A DNA stretch of 64,000 nucleotides from positions 136,294-200,293 of the forward strand of contig CAVRSV010000025.1 in NCBI GenBank assembly GCA_963723965.1, written 5' to 3'. Shown here piece after piece: positions 61,706 through 64,000 of this stretch. The DNA is from JARRKC01 sp963723965. Its GTDB lineage: Bacteria; Acidobacteriota; UBA6911; RPQK01; JAPXNP01. A program made the position numbers and the translations under genes. Below the pieces are notes generated by a model. The model made no database searches and was not told where the DNA came from. It worked only from the letters and a program-made list of their open reading frames with translations. Positions within the stretch are counted from its first letter, which is position 1. Every line of letters starts with the position of its first letter.

Positions 61706-64000
61706 ATGGAAGCCCAATTTCAACTGACCCGGCGGGGTCGCCTGCTGACCCTCATCCTTGGTGCCGCAATCTTGGGCGGCCTCATCCTGGCCATCGTCTC
61801 CGGCGTGATCCAGAAATGGCTCTGGATGGAACAACTCGACTACGGCGGCATTTTCTGGACCCTCGTCTCCGTGAAGTTACAGATGTTCTGTCTGGCTTTT
61901 GTGGTCGTGTTCTTCTACCTGTGGATCAATCTCCGGCTGGCTGTCAAGAAAGGCATCCGCGTCCACGCAGGCCATTCGGCAGGTTCGTTTTACATCGTCG
62001 AGCAAAGCGGCATCCAGCTTTCGCCCGCCGGCCTGAAGCTGGCCATGGTAGCAGTCAGTGCGGTCGTCGCCTGTCTGTTTGCCCTCTTGTTCTATGCGCA
62101 ATGGGATACGTATCTTCGCTTTCGCTATGGCGGATCCTTTGGGCTGTCCGATCCTCTTTTCGGAGTCGATGTCGGGTTCTACACGTTCCGTCTGCCCTTT
62201 TATGAGCTGCTGCAAAACAGCCTGACCGGGTTGAGCCTGCTCACGTTCGTGGCCGTTCTGATCGCCTACGGATACTTCGGGCTTCTGCAGTTCAGTCGCA
62301 ACGGAGGGTTCAAGAAGGGAAGAAGCGGGATTCCACACCTGTCCGCACTCCTCTTCGTCCTGGTCGCGAGCTGGGGCTGGGGATTGTACCTGGATCACTT
62401 CGAGCTTCTCTACTCCAATCTGGGAGTGGTGCACGGAGCCGGCTTTACGGCAGATCATGTGACCAGGATCGCTCTGTGGGGCATGGTTGGCGCCTCGGCG
62501 GCGCTGTGCTCTCTGCTCGTGCTCAGCTTCTTCCGACCCGCATTCAGAGCGCTGGTTTTTGGATGCGGCATCTACATTGCTTTGTACCTCATCGCGGTTC
62601 TGCTGGTTCCGGCCTTGTTCCAGCGGTTCATGGTAGAGCCGAACGAGCTGGCCCTCGAGAGCCCCTATCTCGAGAACAATATCGAGTTCACTCGGAAGGC
62701 CTACAATCTGAGTACAATCCAGGAAACATCCTACCCTGCCCTGGGAGACCTGACTCCGGAGACGATCGCCAGGAATCAGGATACGGTTCAGAACGTGCGT
62801 CTTTGGGACTGGCGCCTGCTGCTTCAGACCTATCGTCAGACCCAGGAGATACGCCTCTACTACCAGTTCTACAACGTCGATGTCGATCGGTACCACCTCG
62901 TGGATGGCTATCATCAGGTGATGCTCTCGGCCCGGGAGCTCTCGGCAGAGCTCCCCCGAAGGCTCGAACCTGGGTCAACCAGTACCTGCAGTTCACACAC
63001 GGTTATGGCCTGGTCATGAGTTTCGTCTCGGAGATCGTCGGAGAAGGCTTCCCGCAGTATCTGATCGAGAATATTCCCCCGGAATCCGACTACAAACTGA
63101 CCGTGACCCAGCCGGCTGTCTACTATGGCGAGGCGATGCCGGGGTATCGAATCGTCGGGACCAAGGTTAAAGAGCTCGATTACCCCAAGGGCGATCAGAA
63201 TGTCTACACGAGCTATCAGGGAAAAGGAGGCATCCCGCTGGACAGCCTGTGGAAGAGGCTGCTCTTCTCCTGGACCCAGTCCGATGTCAATATTCTGCTG
63301 ACGTCCTATCTCGACCCGAAGAGCCGAATCCAGATCTGGAGACGGGTTCAGGAGCGTGTAAGGCAGATCGCTCCCTTCTTGCGTCTCGACAGCGATCCTT
63401 ACGCCGTGTTGAGTGAGGGCAGGCAGTACTGGATCCAGGATGCCTACACAACCTCGGATCGCTTCCCCTATGCGAATCCGTACCCGACCGGCTTCGGAGA
63501 AAGCCTGAACTACATTCGGAACTCCGTGAAGGTGGTTGTGGACATGTACGACGGCACGGTTTCCTTCTATGTCATGGATCCCGAAGATCCGGTCTTAGCT
63601 GCCTATCGGCTTGCCTTTCCGGGAGTGTTCAAGGACCTCAGCCAGCTCTCGGGGGATCTGAAGCAGCACCTGCGCTATCCGGAAGATCTGTTCTCGATCC
63701 AGGCGGATTTGTACAGAACCTTTCACATGACCCCTCCCCAGGTTTTCTACAACCAGGAGGACTTGTGGATGCTTCCCAAGCAGAAGTATGCCGGCACGGC
63801 GCTCCCGATGGAGCCCTATTACATCCTGATGAAACTTCCCGGAAGCGACGATCTCCAGTACCTCCTCATGATGCCTTTCTCGCCTCAGAACCGGGACAAT
63901 ATGGTTGCCTGGATGGCCGCCAGGTGCGACTTCCCTCGGTATGGAGAGATTCTCGTTTACCAGCTCCCGAAGGATAAGCTGGTTCTGGGCCCGATGCAGA
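61706..64000 (+). CDS. UPF0182 family membrane protein, apparent frameshift, 3' end outside window
   Basis: A large envelope protein of unknown function. Multiple N-terminal transmembrane helices (LLTLILGAAILGGLILAIV onward, about seven) and the family segment LWDWRLLLQTYRQTQEIRLYYQFYNVDVDRY are in one frame from ATG 61706 (GAGG upstream) to ~62957. There the reading shifts: in the first frame a stop follows at 63019, but the family sequence continues in the next frame from 62962 (ARTWVNQYLQFTHGYGLVMS) and stays open without a stop to the window end (DRFPYANP, MYDGTVSFYVMDPEDPV, YYILMKLPGSDDLQYLLMMPF). One missing C in the CCCCC run at 62953-62957 would restore it. Sequencing error or genuine mutation cannot be told apart. 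Confidence 0.88.

Overview
This is a 64 kb, GC-rich, gene-dense bacterial chromosomal segment with no rRNA or tRNA gene that I could recognise. The organism is most likely an Acidobacteriota member. That is an inference from family composition: a small exported protein type at 34.6 kb that I associate with that phylum, a fused trehalose synthase/maltokinase beside glgB, Crp/Fnr regulators with acidobacterial-looking sequence, and intergenic heptamer and hairpin repeats. No phylogenetic marker confirms it.

Layout. 1-4.6 kb: the 3' part of a trehalose synthase-maltokinase fusion and glgB (alpha-glucan metabolism). 4.6-8.6 kb: ilvD and a lipoprotein sulfatase, each next to a large foldback made of heptamer repeats. 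8.6-22.8 kb: a block of exported carbohydrate-active enzymes (beta-propeller/phosphoesterase, GT-C-like membrane protein, GH29, GH51, GH9 and a divergent GH106). 22.8-28.0 kb: a TetR-controlled ABC exporter operon (ATPase, FtsX-like permease, HlyD-like adaptor) with a textbook promoter/operator. 28.1-31.9 kb: sulfotransferase, glycosyltransferase 4 and a PaaK-like adenylate-forming enzyme, probably a small surface-glycan module. 32.2-35.2 kb: a DUF488 protein, a XylR-type LacI/AraC chimeric regulator and the small exported protein. 35.3-42.5 kb: a second GH51, the poly-gamma-glutamate genes pgsB-pgsC-pgsW without an adjacent pgsA, and a tannase/feruloyl esterase.

42.6-59.1 kb is the most unusual part. 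It holds a secreted Asn/Gly repeat protein encoded by a 48-bp tandem repeat, a metallo-beta-lactamase-like gene without its metal motif, an RRM RNA-binding protein, and an FtsH-like AAA+ protease whose HExxH zinc motif has become RExxH. It continues with a PAS-SpoIIE phosphatase, two response regulators and a histidine kinase in one orientation, then a divergent cold-shock-domain protein. Next comes a patch of truncated stress genes (DUF3185-like, an M48 peptidase remnant, a DUF1328 protein joined to it), a radical SAM/B12 protein, a second SpoIIE phosphatase and tandem Crp/Fnr paralogues. 59.3-64 kb: a second radical SAM/B12 protein and a UPF0182 membrane protein with an apparent 1-nt frameshift, running off the end of the window.

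How it works together: the first half is mainly acquisition of plant or algal polysaccharides and storage of glucan; the middle makes and exports surface polymers; the last third looks like a stress-signalling island in which phosphatases, phosphorelay proteins, a probably protease-dead FtsH and RNA-binding proteins are clustered. Joint regulation within that island is inferred from position and strand only.
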